A stretch of DNA of 25,401 bases from CG2-30-44-17 sp964344725. Its GTDB lineage: Bacteria > Patescibacteriota > Gracilibacteria > UBA1369 > UBA12470. How positions within the stretch are numbered: position 1 is the first letter of the stretch; the number at the start of each line of letters is the position of its first letter. The stretch is from assembly GCA_964344725.1 (NCBI GenBank), contig CAYFOI010000020.1:1-25401 (forward strand), written 5' to 3'. Below are positions 1 to 7,827 of the stretch, piece after piece. Below the pieces are notes generated by a model. That model was not told the origin of the DNA, made no database searches, and saw nothing but the letters and a program-made list of their open reading frames with translations. The position numbers and the translations under genes were made by a program.

Positions 1-173
1 ATGTTTCCGACAAATAGTTTCTTTGCCATTTTGTGTGGGAACTAGAAAATAAAAAATGTTTTTCGAACCGTGTTTAACTATCTGAGGGAAACTGTGCACG
101 TAACCATAACCATAAGCGAAACATGAGTTCTTGGCGCAATCTACCAGAATAAATGGGTTTTGGAAAGCTTATT

Positions 174-201
174 TTGCATCCTTTGTTCTTTATGCTATAA
201 A
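174..201 (+). promoter_or_regulatory. Predicted sigma70-type promoter for the FecR-like gene
   Basis: TTGCAT (174-179) and TATAAA (196-201) are separated by 16 bases, about 32 bases before the ATG at 234. The rest of 1-233 shows no supportable gene. There is no Shine-Dalgarno sequence between the promoter and the ATG. The match is good but not consensus. Confidence 0.4.
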
Positions 202-233
202 TAAGGCGCTTAGGCACTAAGTTTTTCTAGCTT

Positions 234-1748
234 ATGAGAAGGCGAAGGCGACACAGTCAGAGAGAGTTTTTATGGCCATTTATATTGATGATATCGATTG
301 GTTTAATCGTGGTGCTTTTTGTGCAGCTTATATTTAGTTTTTTTGCTCAGAGAGAGGCGGATATGAGGAATAAGGCTAATTTTTATATTGAGCAGGGGCG
401 TGCTGAGATTATGGAATGGGGAAGTGATGATTTTATAAAAGCTTATGATGGTGGAGTGATTTTGGAGGGTGATACGGTTCAAACAAAATCTTCAAGTAGA
501 GGGGTTTTAGTTCTTTATAATGGAACTGAAGTGCGTTTTGATGAAAGTACGGAGGTAACTATTGAGACTTTGCAGAATCATGGAGATGAAGATGAGCTGG
601 TTTTAGATATAGAAAAGGGCCAGATTTGGGTTAAGCAAACTGTGAGTGATAAGGGCACTGTGGATATTATGGTGAAGACTGATAATATTAATATTTACTC
701 TGGGGCTTCTCAATATGCTGTTTCTGATAAAGGTGAACAGTCGGTTCGTGTTATAGAGGGAAGTGCCGAGGTTGAGCTTGTTGAGCGTGATGGGAAGGAC
801 ATTGTGATTGACGAGGTCTCTGTTGGTGTTGGGCAGCAGCTTTATATGAGTAGTTCTGATGTTGTTGATTTGATTGCTAGGCGGAATATGAGTTTTGTTG
901 AGGCTGTTTCGGATAGTTTTAAAGAAACAGAGTTCTATAAATGGAATATGACTTATGAGTTTGAGGAGAGTGAGATAGTACCAAGTGAGGTAGACCCAAG
1001 TAGTGATGAGTTGGAAGATGAAGTTGTTGAGGAAGAGGAGGAGGAGTATGAAGATCCGGAGCTTTCTCTAACTAATCCTGAGACAACTCCTTATCTTCTT
1101 GAGGGTGACCAGATCTATATTACAGGTGAGGTGACAGGCTATGCCTCTAAGATTGTTGTTACGAGTTATCTTGAGGATGGAACGGCTGAGCCTTATCAAC
1201 TTTCGTTATTTGAGCCTGGGGATACTGAGTGGAGTTATAATGCAGCTATTTCTTATGAGAATTTGCGTGAAGGGGAGAATGAGTTTGTTGTGACAGCTTA
1301 TGGAGATGATGGGTATGAAGCTGATGTTTTGTATGTGACTATTAATGTGACTAGTGAGGTAGACCCAAGTAGTGATGAGTCTGAAGATGATAGTGAAGAA
1401 GGCGAAGAGGAAGAAGTTCCTGAGCTGGCTTGTGGAGATGTGACTGTGCCGGAAGTTCTAACTGTAGGCGGTGAGGACTGGGCCGGTGAGATTTACAGTA
1501 CGGAAGAGGGGTATGTTAGTGTCACTGGAAGTGTCGAATGTGCTTATGCTATTGAAATCAACGGATATCAATTGACTTTATTTGAGCCTGGTTCTACTTC
1601 TTGGAGTTATACTGCGGATCCTTCTTTTGATAATCTTTTTGAGGGAGAAAATACTTATGAGGTTGTTGCCATAGATGAAGAAGGTAACAGAAGTGAAGCT
1701 GCTGTCTTTGTGATTGATTATAGTCCTGCTTCCGAAGAGACTGAGTAG
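234..1748 (+). CDS. Membrane-anchored FecR-domain protein with two Ig-like repeats
   Basis: 504 residues. A basic N-terminus (five arginines in a row) is followed by one membrane segment at about residues 13-37, so the bulk is predicted to be outside the membrane. Residues about 60-210 resemble the FecR domain (GDTVQT, then VRFDESTEV, then LDIEKGQIWV). Two acidic linkers (about 255-280 and 380-400) separate two homologous Ig-like modules, recognisable by the paired strings YQLSLFEPGDTEWSY and YQLTLFEPGSTSWSY. The FecR family is known for periplasmic signalling, but no sigma factor or TonB receptor gene is nearby, so a structural or surface role is equally likely here. It has its own promoter and is separated from the trp genes by another promoter. 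Exact function is not recognised. Confidence 0.75.
   Translation: MRRRRRHSQREFLWPFILMISIGLIVVLFVQLIFSFFAQREADMRNKANFYIEQGRAEIMEWGSDDFIKAYDGGVILEGDTVQTKSSSRGVLVLYNGTEVRFDESTEVTIETLQNHGDEDELVLDIEKGQIWVKQTVSDKGTVDIMVKTDNINIYSGASQYAVSDKGEQSVRVIEGSAEVELVERDGKDIVIDEVSVGVGQQLYMSSSDVVDLIARRNMSFVEAVSDSFKETEFYKWNMTYEFEESEIVPSEVDPSSDELEDEVVEEEEEEYEDPELSLTNPETTPYLLEGDQIYITGEVTGYASKIVVTSYLEDGTAEPYQLSLFEPGDTEWSYNAAISYENLREGENEFVVTAYGDDGYEADVLYVTINVTSEVDPSSDESEDDSEEGEEEEVPELACGDVTVPEVLTVGGEDWAGEIYSTEEGYVSVTGSVECAYAIEINGYQLTLFEPGSTSWSYTADPSFDNLFEGENTYEVVAIDEEGNRSEAAVFVIDYSPASEETE
984..1379 (+). repeat. 27-bp exact direct repeat inside the FecR-like gene
   Basis: The same 27 bases occur at 984-1010 and 1353-1379 and encode SEVDPSSDE both times. 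Each copy starts an acidic linker before or after an Ig-like module, suggesting the module-plus-linker unit arose by internal duplication. Confidence 0.85.
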
Positions 1749-1766
1749 GTTTTGTCTGTTTTTGTA

Positions 1767-1795
1767 TTGACATTGTTTTTTGCTTTGGATATAAT
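1767..1795 (+). promoter_or_regulatory. Perfect consensus sigma70 promoter of the trpR-like/trp operon
   Basis: TTGACA (1767-1772), 17-base spacer, TATAAT (1790-1795). The predicted start near 1802 leaves a leader of about 27 nt before the ATG at 1829. A promoter this strong upstream of a putative repressor gene fits repression-type control, but I see no convincing TrpR-type palindrome overlapping it. Confidence 0.85.
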
Positions 1796-1828
1796 GTACT
1801 GGCAAACCGATACGCTTGATATTTGCTT

Positions 1829-2095
1829 ATGACTACAAAACAAGAACATCTAGACGATTTATTCAAACTTTTCACTAAGCCTAAGACGGCCAAGCAGAGT
1901 GAGAAGTTGCTGCGTGATATTTTGACTCCGCATGAGCTTTCTCAGGTTGCGGAGCGTTTGCAGATTGTTAAGATGCTTGCTAGTGGAATGTCTCAACGTA
2001 AGATTAAAGATAAGCTTTTGGTTAGTATTGAAAAAGTTACGCGAGGAGCGAAAGCCTGGCGAAATAGCAAAGGTGGTTTTGGGTTGGCTCTATAA
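1829..2095 (+). CDS. TrpR/YerC-family regulator heading the trp operon
   Basis: 88 residues from the ATG at 1829 (an in-frame TTG lies six bases upstream but is less likely). Residues 32-73 align by eye with E. coli TrpR: LTP, then AERLQIV, then MSQRKIKDKL, then VTRG. Residues equivalent to the TrpR tryptophan-pocket positions Thr44, Arg54, Arg84 and Gly85 are present (T33, R43, R72, G73), while the Ser88 equivalent is Ala. MSQRKIKDKL is the helix-turn-helix region. The YerC branch of this family has an unknown ligand; the pocket residues and the position 76 bases before trpE suggest a tryptophan-responsive repressor of the operon, possibly autoregulated. That role is inference. Confidence 0.8.
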   Translation: MTTKQEHLDDLFKLFTKPKTAKQSEKLLRDILTPHELSQVAERLQIVKMLASGMSQRKIKDKLLVSIEKVTRGAKAWRNSKGGFGLAL

Positions 2096-2128
2096 AAACA
2101 AGCTTCCTCGAAATTGCCGCACACTATC

Positions 2129-2152
2129 AATCGACGTATGTCGATTTTTTGT
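2129..2152 (+). terminator. Small intrinsic terminator or attenuator before trpE
   Basis: Stem AATCGAC (2129-2135), loop GTAT, stem GTCGATT (2140-2146), running into a T tract (2145-2150). It sits between the trpR-like stop (2095) and the trpE ATG (2172). I see no good separate promoter for trpE downstream of it, so it should act as a partial terminator or attenuator. The short 7-bp stem suggests incomplete termination. Confidence 0.6.
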
Positions 2153-2171
2153 ATTTTAACCTTATAAAACT

Positions 2172-3590
2172 ATGTTTGATATCAATCCAAAGCAACTTAA
2201 GAAATTTTCGAAAGAAGGCAATTATGTCTCTTTGGTTGCTGAAATTGTTTCTGATACTGAGACGCCTATATCTTTGTATTATAAGCTTTGTGCGGATCAG
2301 CCTTATTCTTTTCTTTTGGAGAGTGCTGAGCAGGATGCTCGGATGGGGCGGTACTCTTTTATTGGATTTGATCCTGTTTCTGTTCTTAAGTTTGAAACTT
2401 CTGCAGAGGAAGATCCTTTTCAAAAGATTGAGGAGGAGATGGATAAGATCAAAGTTGTTACGCTTGGAGCTCATGGGCGTTTTGAATCGGGATTTGTTGG
2501 ATATTTTGCTTATGAAGCGATTCGTCATATCGAAAATATCTCTATTCCTCAAGAAGAGTCGGCTTCGGGCATCCCTGAGTCGATTTTCTTTTTGCCTAGA
2601 GTGATAGTGGTTTTTGATCATCTTAAGCACACGGTATATCTTCACTATTTAATGAGTCTTAAGGGTGATCTCAAGCAGAATCTTGAGGATGCTGAGGAGA
2701 AAGCTAATGAAATTGTTGAGACTTTGAAGAGGCCTTTGGATATTTCTGGTTTGAAGAGTTGTAATGTTTCTGAAAAAGCAGCGTATGATTTGTATCCGAG
2801 TCGTGAGGAATATATCTCTGGAGTTAAGACAGCAAAGCGTCTTATAGAGGAAGGTGAGATCTTTCAGGTTGTTTTGAGTCATAGTATTGAGGCTAAGACA
2901 GATAAGCTGCCTTTTGAGCTTTATCGCAGCCTTCGCCAGAAGAATCCATCTCCCTACATGTATTTTTTGCAGTATGAGGATTTTTCTGTTGTTGGTGCGT
3001 CTCCTGAGACTCTTGTGCGTATTGAAGACGGAGAGGTGCTTCTTAGACCTATTGCGGGGACTCGTCCACGTGGGAAGAATGAGGAGCAGGATATGCAGTT
3101 TGAGGAGGATTTAAAAGCGGATCCGAAGGAATGTGCTGAGCATATGATGCTTGTAGACCTCGGGAGGAATGATGTTGGGCGTATTGCGGAGGAAGGCAGT
3201 GTTAAGGTTACGGAAATGATGTATATGCAGAGGTTTTCTACAGTTATGCATATGATTTCTGATGTTGTCGGACATGTGCGTGAAGATAAGACGATGTTTG
3301 ATGTTTTCAAAGCTTGTTTTCCGGCAGGAACGCTTAGTGGAGCTCCAAAGATTCGTGCTGCTGAAATTATTTCTGATCTCGAGTGTAGGCAGCGTGGGAT
3401 CTATGGTGGTGCGGTTGGGTATTTCGATTTCTCTGGGAATATGGACTTTGCGATAGCTATTCGAACGATGGTTTGTCGAGACAATACTGCTTATTTACAA
3501 GCTGGAGCAGGCTTGGTCCATGACTCTATTCCAGAGAAAGAGCATGAAGAGTGTTTGCATAAAGCGAATTCATGTCTTTCGGTGCTTTAA
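2172..3590 (+). CDS. trpE: Anthranilate synthase component I
   Basis: 472 residues, near the usual family length. It converts chorismate with ammonia supplied by TrpG to anthranilate, the first step of tryptophan synthesis. The N-terminal regulatory motif LLES (residues 48-51), known from E. coli to bind feedback tryptophan, is conserved. The chorismate-binding core is intact: LLRPIAGTRPRG, DLGRNDVGR, FPAGTLSGAPK, YGGAVGYF and the C-terminal LQAGAGLVHDS. The ATG at 2172 has no ribosome binding site. First structural gene of the operon; a 64-base gap with a small hairpin precedes trpG. Confidence 0.95.
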   Translation: MFDINPKQLKKFSKEGNYVSLVAEIVSDTETPISLYYKLCADQPYSFLLESAEQDARMGRYSFIGFDPVSVLKFETSAEEDPFQKIEEEMDKIKVVTLGAHGRFESGFVGYFAYEAIRHIENISIPQEESASGIPESIFFLPRVIVVFDHLKHTVYLHYLMSLKGDLKQNLEDAEEKANEIVETLKRPLDISGLKSCNVSEKAAYDLYPSREEYISGVKTAKRLIEEGEIFQVVLSHSIEAKTDKLPFELYRSLRQKNPSPYMYFLQYEDFSVVGASPETLVRIEDGEVLLRPIAGTRPRGKNEEQDMQFEEDLKADPKECAEHMMLVDLGRNDVGRIAEEGSVKVTEMMYMQRFSTVMHMISDVVGHVREDKTMFDVFKACFPAGTLSGAPKIRAAEIISDLECRQRGIYGGAVGYFDFSGNMDFAIAIRTMVCRDNTAYLQAGAGLVHDSIPEKEHEECLHKANSCLSVL

Positions 3591-3600
3591 CTAGGGGCTT

Positions 3601-3651
3601 GGGCGCGAAGCGCTCCATTACTACACACTACGTATTACTAACTACACACTA
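3601..3651 (+). repeat. trpE-trpG spacer: GAA-loop hairpin plus 21-bp-period repeat
   Basis: A compact hairpin (stem 3601-3606 with 3610-3615, loop GAA, one G-T pair) is followed by an 11-base sequence, ACTACACACTA, at 3620-3630 and again at 3641-3651. No T tract follows, so it is not an intrinsic terminator. Role unknown. Confidence 0.5.
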
Positions 3652-3654
3652 ACA

Positions 3655-4260
3655 ATGAAAACTTTAATTCTAGACAATTACGACTCTTTTACTTTCAATC
3701 TGTATCAGTATGTATCTGAGCTTGATGGAGATCCCATTGTGAAGCGCAATGATGAGATTACTCTTGAAGAGATTTCAGAGATGGCGCCGACTCATATAAT
3801 TATCTCTCCAGGGCCTGGTCATCCTGCTAAAGAGAGAGATTTTGGAGTTTGCGGACCTGTGATTGAGAAATTTGGGGCTGATACGCCGATTCTTGGTGTC
3901 TGTTTGGGTCATCAGGGGATCTCGCTTGTGTTTGGAGGTGAGATTTGCCGTGCGCCAGAAATTGTTCATGGGAAGGCTTCTGAGATCAGGCGTATCGAAG
4001 AATTTGAAGCTGAGTATCCAGATATTTTGAGGCGTCTTCCGAATGTTTTCCCGGTTATGCGTTATCATTCGCTAGTTGCGGATCGGGATTCAATGTCGGA
4101 GGATCTTTCGATTACGGCTGAAACCTTTGATGATGGGCTTGTGATGGCTGTTCAGCATAAAACTTATCCTATATACGGTGTTCAGTTTCATCCTGAAAGT
4201 ATTGGAACTGATGCTGGAAAACATATTCTTAGGAACTTTCTAAATGTTTCTTGTTGTTAA
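3655..4260 (+). CDS. trpG: Anthranilate synthase component II (glutamine amidotransferase)
   Basis: 201 residues, class I glutamine amidotransferase that feeds ammonia to TrpE. The catalytic triad is visible: C83 in GVCLGHQ, and H179 and E181 in VQFHPES; the oxyanion region SPGPG is at 51-55. The N-terminus ILDNYDSFTFNL is typical of TrpG/PabA. Because it lies inside a complete trp operon, TrpG is the main assignment; a shared role with a PabB elsewhere cannot be excluded. No ribosome binding site before the ATG. Confidence 0.95.
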   Translation: MKTLILDNYDSFTFNLYQYVSELDGDPIVKRNDEITLEEISEMAPTHIIISPGPGHPAKERDFGVCGPVIEKFGADTPILGVCLGHQGISLVFGGEICRAPEIVHGKASEIRRIEEFEAEYPDILRRLPNVFPVMRYHSLVADRDSMSEDLSITAETFDDGLVMAVQHKTYPIYGVQFHPESIGTDAGKHILRNFLNVSCC

Positions 4261-4286
4261 AGCTTTCAATATTTAACTCTGTTTAT

Positions 4287-5222
4287 ATGTCTAAATTACG
4301 AAAAATCTTGATGGGGGAGATGTCTGACTCTGAAATTGAGTCTATCTTGGCTGAAATGGCTGGGCGTGGAGAAACTACCCAGGAGATCAAGGAAGCTTGT
4401 GAAGTTATGCGAGAATTGGTTGTGCCTGTAGAGGGGCATGAAGATGCGATCGATAACTGTGGTACTGGTGGAAGTGGTCTTGAGAGGATAAATACATCGA
4501 CTATTGCTGCTTTTGTCCTTGCTGGAGGCTCCGTGAAGGTTGCTAAGCATGGGAATAGGGCTTCTGGTGGTAGGTGTGGAAGCTTCGATGTTCTTGAAGC
4601 TGTAGGTGCTAATATTGAGCTTGATGCGAGGCAGGTTGAGAAATGTCTTTCGGAGGTAGGGATTGGATTTATGTTTGCGCCGCTTTTTCATCCTGCGATG
4701 AAACATGTTGGTCCTGTGCGTAAGAAGATGGGGATTCGGACAATTTTTAATATTGTTGGGCCTCTTGTGAATCCTGCTGGAGTGGAGAGGCAAGTGATTG
4801 GTGTTTCGGATCTCGATATTGCGGCTAAGATGGCAAAAGTTCTTGCTGAGCTTGGAACTAAGAAGGCTCTTGTTGTTTATGGTGATGATTCTTTGGATGA
4901 GATTACTGTTACAGGTGGGAGTTGTATTTTTGAGGTTAATGATGGAGTTATTGAGCGGCATGAATTTATGCCTGAGAGGATTTATGATAAGATTGGTGGA
5001 GGCGGAAAGGAGGAGAATGCTGAGATCTTTCTTGGAATTTTGGATGGTGAAATCGATGGTGCGAAGAAGGAATTGGTTCTTATTAATTCTGCGGCAGGGT
5101 TTCTTGTTGCGGATGAGGTTGAGAGTTTTGAGGAGGGAATTGCTTTGGCGAAAGAAGTTTTAGATTCGGGGAAAGCTAAGGCTAAATTTGATCAATATGT
5201 TTCTTTAACTCATGAGGTATGA
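4287..5222 (+). CDS. trpD: Anthranilate phosphoribosyltransferase
   Basis: 311 residues from the ATG at 4287; a TTG at 4251 would add 12 unrelated residues and overlap trpG. Transfers phosphoribose from PRPP to anthranilate. Motifs: DNCGTGGSG (57-64) and KHGNRASGG (88-96) for the PRPP pyrophosphate, then HPAMKHVGPVRKKMG and TIFNIVGPLVNPA of the anthranilate side. It is slightly short of the usual 330-345 residues. Its TGA overlaps an ATG that opens a frame running into trpC. Confidence 0.93.
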   Translation: MSKLRKILMGEMSDSEIESILAEMAGRGETTQEIKEACEVMRELVVPVEGHEDAIDNCGTGGSGLERINTSTIAAFVLAGGSVKVAKHGNRASGGRCGSFDVLEAVGANIELDARQVEKCLSEVGIGFMFAPLFHPAMKHVGPVRKKMGIRTIFNIVGPLVNPAGVERQVIGVSDLDIAAKMAKVLAELGTKKALVVYGDDSLDEITVTGGSCIFEVNDGVIERHEFMPERIYDKIGGGGKEENAEIFLGILDGEIDGAKKELVLINSAAGFLVADEVESFEEGIALAKEVLDSGKAKAKFDQYVSLTHEV

Positions 5223-5389
5223 ATAAAAAGGTGAGCAAAAATAGTATGAGCGCACGTAGCGTCAGGAAGTCTGGGTCTTGTGGGTCCCAGACTGAGCTGA
5301 AGAGAAGTTTAGCGAAAACTATTGTTTGCGAACAACAGCTGGGAGGGGGAGTTCATGAGGGGGAACCTAAGGTGCCCACTCATGAAAAT
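5223..5389 (+). promoter_or_regulatory. Folded leader between trpD and trpC-trpF
   Basis: Four hairpins follow each other. (1) 5268-5275 pairs with 5286-5293 (8 bp) and is extended by TCAG 5262-5265 with CTGA 5297-5300. (2) AGTTT 5306-5310 pairs with AAACT 5316-5320, loop AGCGA. (3) TTGTT 5322-5326 pairs with AACAA 5331-5335, loop TGCG. (4) TTCATGAG 5352-5359 pairs with CTCATGAA 5379-5386, and the pairing continues inward as GGG/CCC and ACC/GGT, separated by single symmetric G-A and A-G mismatches and closed by the loop TAA. Hairpin 4 ends three bases before the trpC ATG (5390). CTCATGAG at the end of trpD (5209-5216) could compete for the same arms. The frame is open throughout but the encoded 57 residues look non-coding. 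Confidence 0.6.
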
Positions 5390-6586
5390 ATGAATATTTT
5401 AGATACAATTGTGGCGTCCAAGAGGCTTGATCTTCGGGATAAGCGAGGTGGTGGACGGTTTAAGGAGGCTATTTCTGGTAAGGATAAGGTTTCCTTGATT
5501 GCGGAGGTAAAAAAGGCTTCTCCGAGTGCCGGAGTGATTCGCGAAGATCTTGATCCTGCGGAGCTCGCATCTATTTATGAGGCTTCTGGGGCATCTGCTA
5601 TATCTGTTGTGACTGATGAGAAGTTTTTTGGAGGCAGTATTGAGATGTTTCAGGAGGTGTGTGAGGCAACTTCTTTGCCGGTTTTGCGCAAGGATTTTAT
5701 TATTGATGATATGCAGATTTATGAGTCGAAATTTGCTGGGGCCAGTGCGATTCTTCTGATTGTGGCGATTTTGGAAGATAGCGAGCTCCGAGATTTCCGG
5801 GAGTTGGCTGAAAGGCTTGGTATGGATGCTCTTGTGGAAGTGCATGACGAGGAAGAGCTTAGGCGGGCGCTTAAGTCTGGGGCTACTATTATTGGTATTA
5901 ATAATCGTGACCTTAAGACTTTTGAGGTTGATATTGAGACGACCTTGAAGCTTGATGTGCCTGAAGACGTTGTGTTTGTCTCTGAGAGTGGGATACGGGA
6001 TGCTATGGATGTTAGGCGGCTTAAGGGGACTGCTGATGCGGTGTTAGTGGGGACGTCTATATTGAAATCCGATGATGTTGCTGGGAAGGTTCGTGAGCTT
6101 TCACGTAGCAGGCCGCTTTTGAAAGTTTGTGGGGTTCAGGATCTTGAGACTGCGCAGTTTTGTGAGGATATTGGGGTCGATTTTATTGGTTTTAATTTTT
6201 ATAAAGAAAGCCCTCGATATATTGACCCAAAGGAGGCTCGTAAAATTGTTTCCAAGCTTGATGGGATTAAGACTGTGGCTCTCTTTGTGGGGGACGAGGA
6301 CCCGGTGATTTCTAAGCACTTTGACTATGTACAGATTCATGGGGATGAACCTGTTATTCGTGGAATGGCGGGCGAAATTCGTTTGTTTGATTTGCCAAAA
6401 GGTGAGGATGGGAAGATGGATCTTTCCAAGGACTTCCCTTATCCGTGTTTTGTTGCTGGGGGGCTTGAGGCTGATGATGTTTGTGATCTTGATGTTTTTG
6501 CTGTGGATGTGGCGAGAGGTGTCGAGACTGGAGGGAAGAAAGATTTTACAAAAATTACTAAATTCTTAAATAATTTATCATTATGA
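5390..6586 (+). CDS. trpCF: Fused indole-3-glycerol-phosphate synthase / phosphoribosylanthranilate isomerase
   Basis: 398 residues from the ATG at 5390 (MNILDTIVASKR, the normal TrpC start). An upstream ATG at 5219 would add 57 residues unlike TrpC. TrpC is about 1-240: IAEVKKASPSAG with the catalytic lysine region, LRKDFI, GINNRDL, VSESGI and VLVGTSI. TrpF is about 244-398: KVCG with the catalytic Cys, GFNFY, VALFVG, VQIHGDE, RLFDLP with the presumed catalytic Asp, VAGGL and VARGVET. The TrpF half is about 155 residues against about 200 normally; the missing part falls after VQIHGDE, where the beta5-alpha5 unit would be. TrpC-TrpF fusions are known in enterobacteria. The stop overlaps the trpB ATG (ATGA). 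Confidence 0.92.
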   Translation: MNILDTIVASKRLDLRDKRGGGRFKEAISGKDKVSLIAEVKKASPSAGVIREDLDPAELASIYEASGASAISVVTDEKFFGGSIEMFQEVCEATSLPVLRKDFIIDDMQIYESKFAGASAILLIVAILEDSELRDFRELAERLGMDALVEVHDEEELRRALKSGATIIGINNRDLKTFEVDIETTLKLDVPEDVVFVSESGIRDAMDVRRLKGTADAVLVGTSILKSDDVAGKVRELSRSRPLLKVCGVQDLETAQFCEDIGVDFIGFNFYKESPRYIDPKEARKIVSKLDGIKTVALFVGDEDPVISKHFDYVQIHGDEPVIRGMAGEIRLFDLPKGEDGKMDLSKDFPYPCFVAGGLEADDVCDLDVFAVDVARGVETGGKKDFTKITKFLNNLSL

Positions 6587-7827
6587 AATCTGAAAACGGA
6601 TATTTTGGACAATTCGGGGGGATGTTTATCCCTGAAATCTTGCATGAAGTTTTTGAGGAGTTAAAAGCTGTTTATGAATCTTTGGATGAGGACTTCTATC
6701 AGGAATTTCGGCAGGAGCTTACTACATTTTCTTGTAGGCCAACTCCATTGATGTTTGCTAGAAATCTTACTGAGCATTTTGGAGGGCCGAAAATTTATAT
6801 CAAAAGGGAAGATCTCAACCATACAGGTGCTCACAAGCTTAATAATGTTGTGGGACAAGGGCTTCTTGCGAAGCGAATGGGCAAGACTCGGGTGATTGCA
6901 GAAACTGGCGCAGGGCAGCATGGTATTGCGACTGCGACTATGGCTGCGCGTTTGGGTCTTGAGTGTGTGATCTATATGGGGGCTAAAGATGTTGAGCGTC
7001 AACGGCCAAACGTCTTCTGGATGGAGAAATTGGGGGCGAAAGTTGTTGCGGTAACAGACGGAGGTGCGATTTTGAAAGATGCGATTAATGCGGCGATGAA
7101 AGATCTTGTTACTAATGTCGAGAATACTCATTATGTTCTTGGGACTGTGTGTGGGCCACATCCGTATCCGCAGATGGTTGCTGATTTTCAGAAAATTATC
7201 GGAGAAGAGGCTGCGAGTCAGGTTCCTGAGGAGCCTGCTGCTGTTTATGCTTGTGTGGGTGGTGGTTCTAATGCGATTGGAATTTTTCAAGGATTTCTTG
7301 ATGGCGAGACTGAACTTGTTGGGGTTGAAGCTGGTGGTAAAGGGGTGAAAACTGGTAAGCATGCGGCTCGTTTGGCTTCGGAAGATGCTTCTCTTGGGGT
7401 TGCTCAGGGGTATAAGACTTATTTTATCCAGAATGGCGATGGTCAGCTTAAAGAAACCCATTCAATAGCGGCTGGGCTTGATTATGTTGGTGTTTCGCCG
7501 ATTATGGCTCATTTACGGGATGAAGGGCGTGTGCGTTTTGAAGCTGCGACGGATGATGAGGTGATAGCTGCGCATAAGCTTGTGATTGAGAAGGAGGGGG
7601 TTATTCCTGCTCTCGAGTCTGCTCATGCTTTTGCTCAGGCTTTCAAAGAGGTTTCGCGCTACTCGGAAGACGATATTTTGATCATTAATCAGTCGGGGAG
7701 AGGTGATAAGGATATTTTCACCATTGCTGATGCTTATCAGGATAAGGACTGGGAAGATTTCATTATTAAAAAAGCTAACAATTATTCAAAATGTTCAAAC
7801 TTGAAAAAAACGTACGCTCCTTGTTAG
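6583..7827 (+). CDS. trpB: Tryptophan synthase beta chain
   Basis: 414 residues, PLP enzyme condensing indole with serine. The pyridoxal lysine is K85 in NHTGAHKLNN; AETGAGQHG carries the conserved glutamate; GGGSNAIG binds the cofactor phosphate; SGRGDKD is at the C-terminal end. The chain is a TrpB1-type sequence that should work with TrpA. Its start overlaps the trpCF stop by four bases, and its last 37 bases overlap the start of trpA, indicating translational coupling. Confidence 0.96.
   Translation: MKSENGYFGQFGGMFIPEILHEVFEELKAVYESLDEDFYQEFRQELTTFSCRPTPLMFARNLTEHFGGPKIYIKREDLNHTGAHKLNNVVGQGLLAKRMGKTRVIAETGAGQHGIATATMAARLGLECVIYMGAKDVERQRPNVFWMEKLGAKVVAVTDGGAILKDAINAAMKDLVTNVENTHYVLGTVCGPHPYPQMVADFQKIIGEEAASQVPEEPAAVYACVGGGSNAIGIFQGFLDGETELVGVEAGGKGVKTGKHAARLASEDASLGVAQGYKTYFIQNGDGQLKETHSIAAGLDYVGVSPIMAHLRDEGRVRFEAATDDEVIAAHKLVIEKEGVIPALESAHAFAQAFKEVSRYSEDDILIINQSGRGDKDIFTIADAYQDKDWEDFIIKKANNYSKCSNLKKTYAPC

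Noticed and set aside
1740..1830. A TrpR operator overlapping the trp promoter
   Set aside because: GTACT occurs once at 1796-1800, but no symmetric partner is found at the spacing known from E. coli.
5219..5389. 57-residue N-terminal extension of TrpC from the ATG overlapping the trpD stop
   Set aside because: The extension does not resemble TrpC, the normal TrpC start lies at 5390, and the DNA is dominated by hairpins. An open frame over 170 bases is not surprising.
5262..5389. T-box riboswitch, tRNA or 6S RNA before trpC
   Set aside because: No T-box consensus, no cloverleaf, and only vague similarity to 6S; not enough to name a family.
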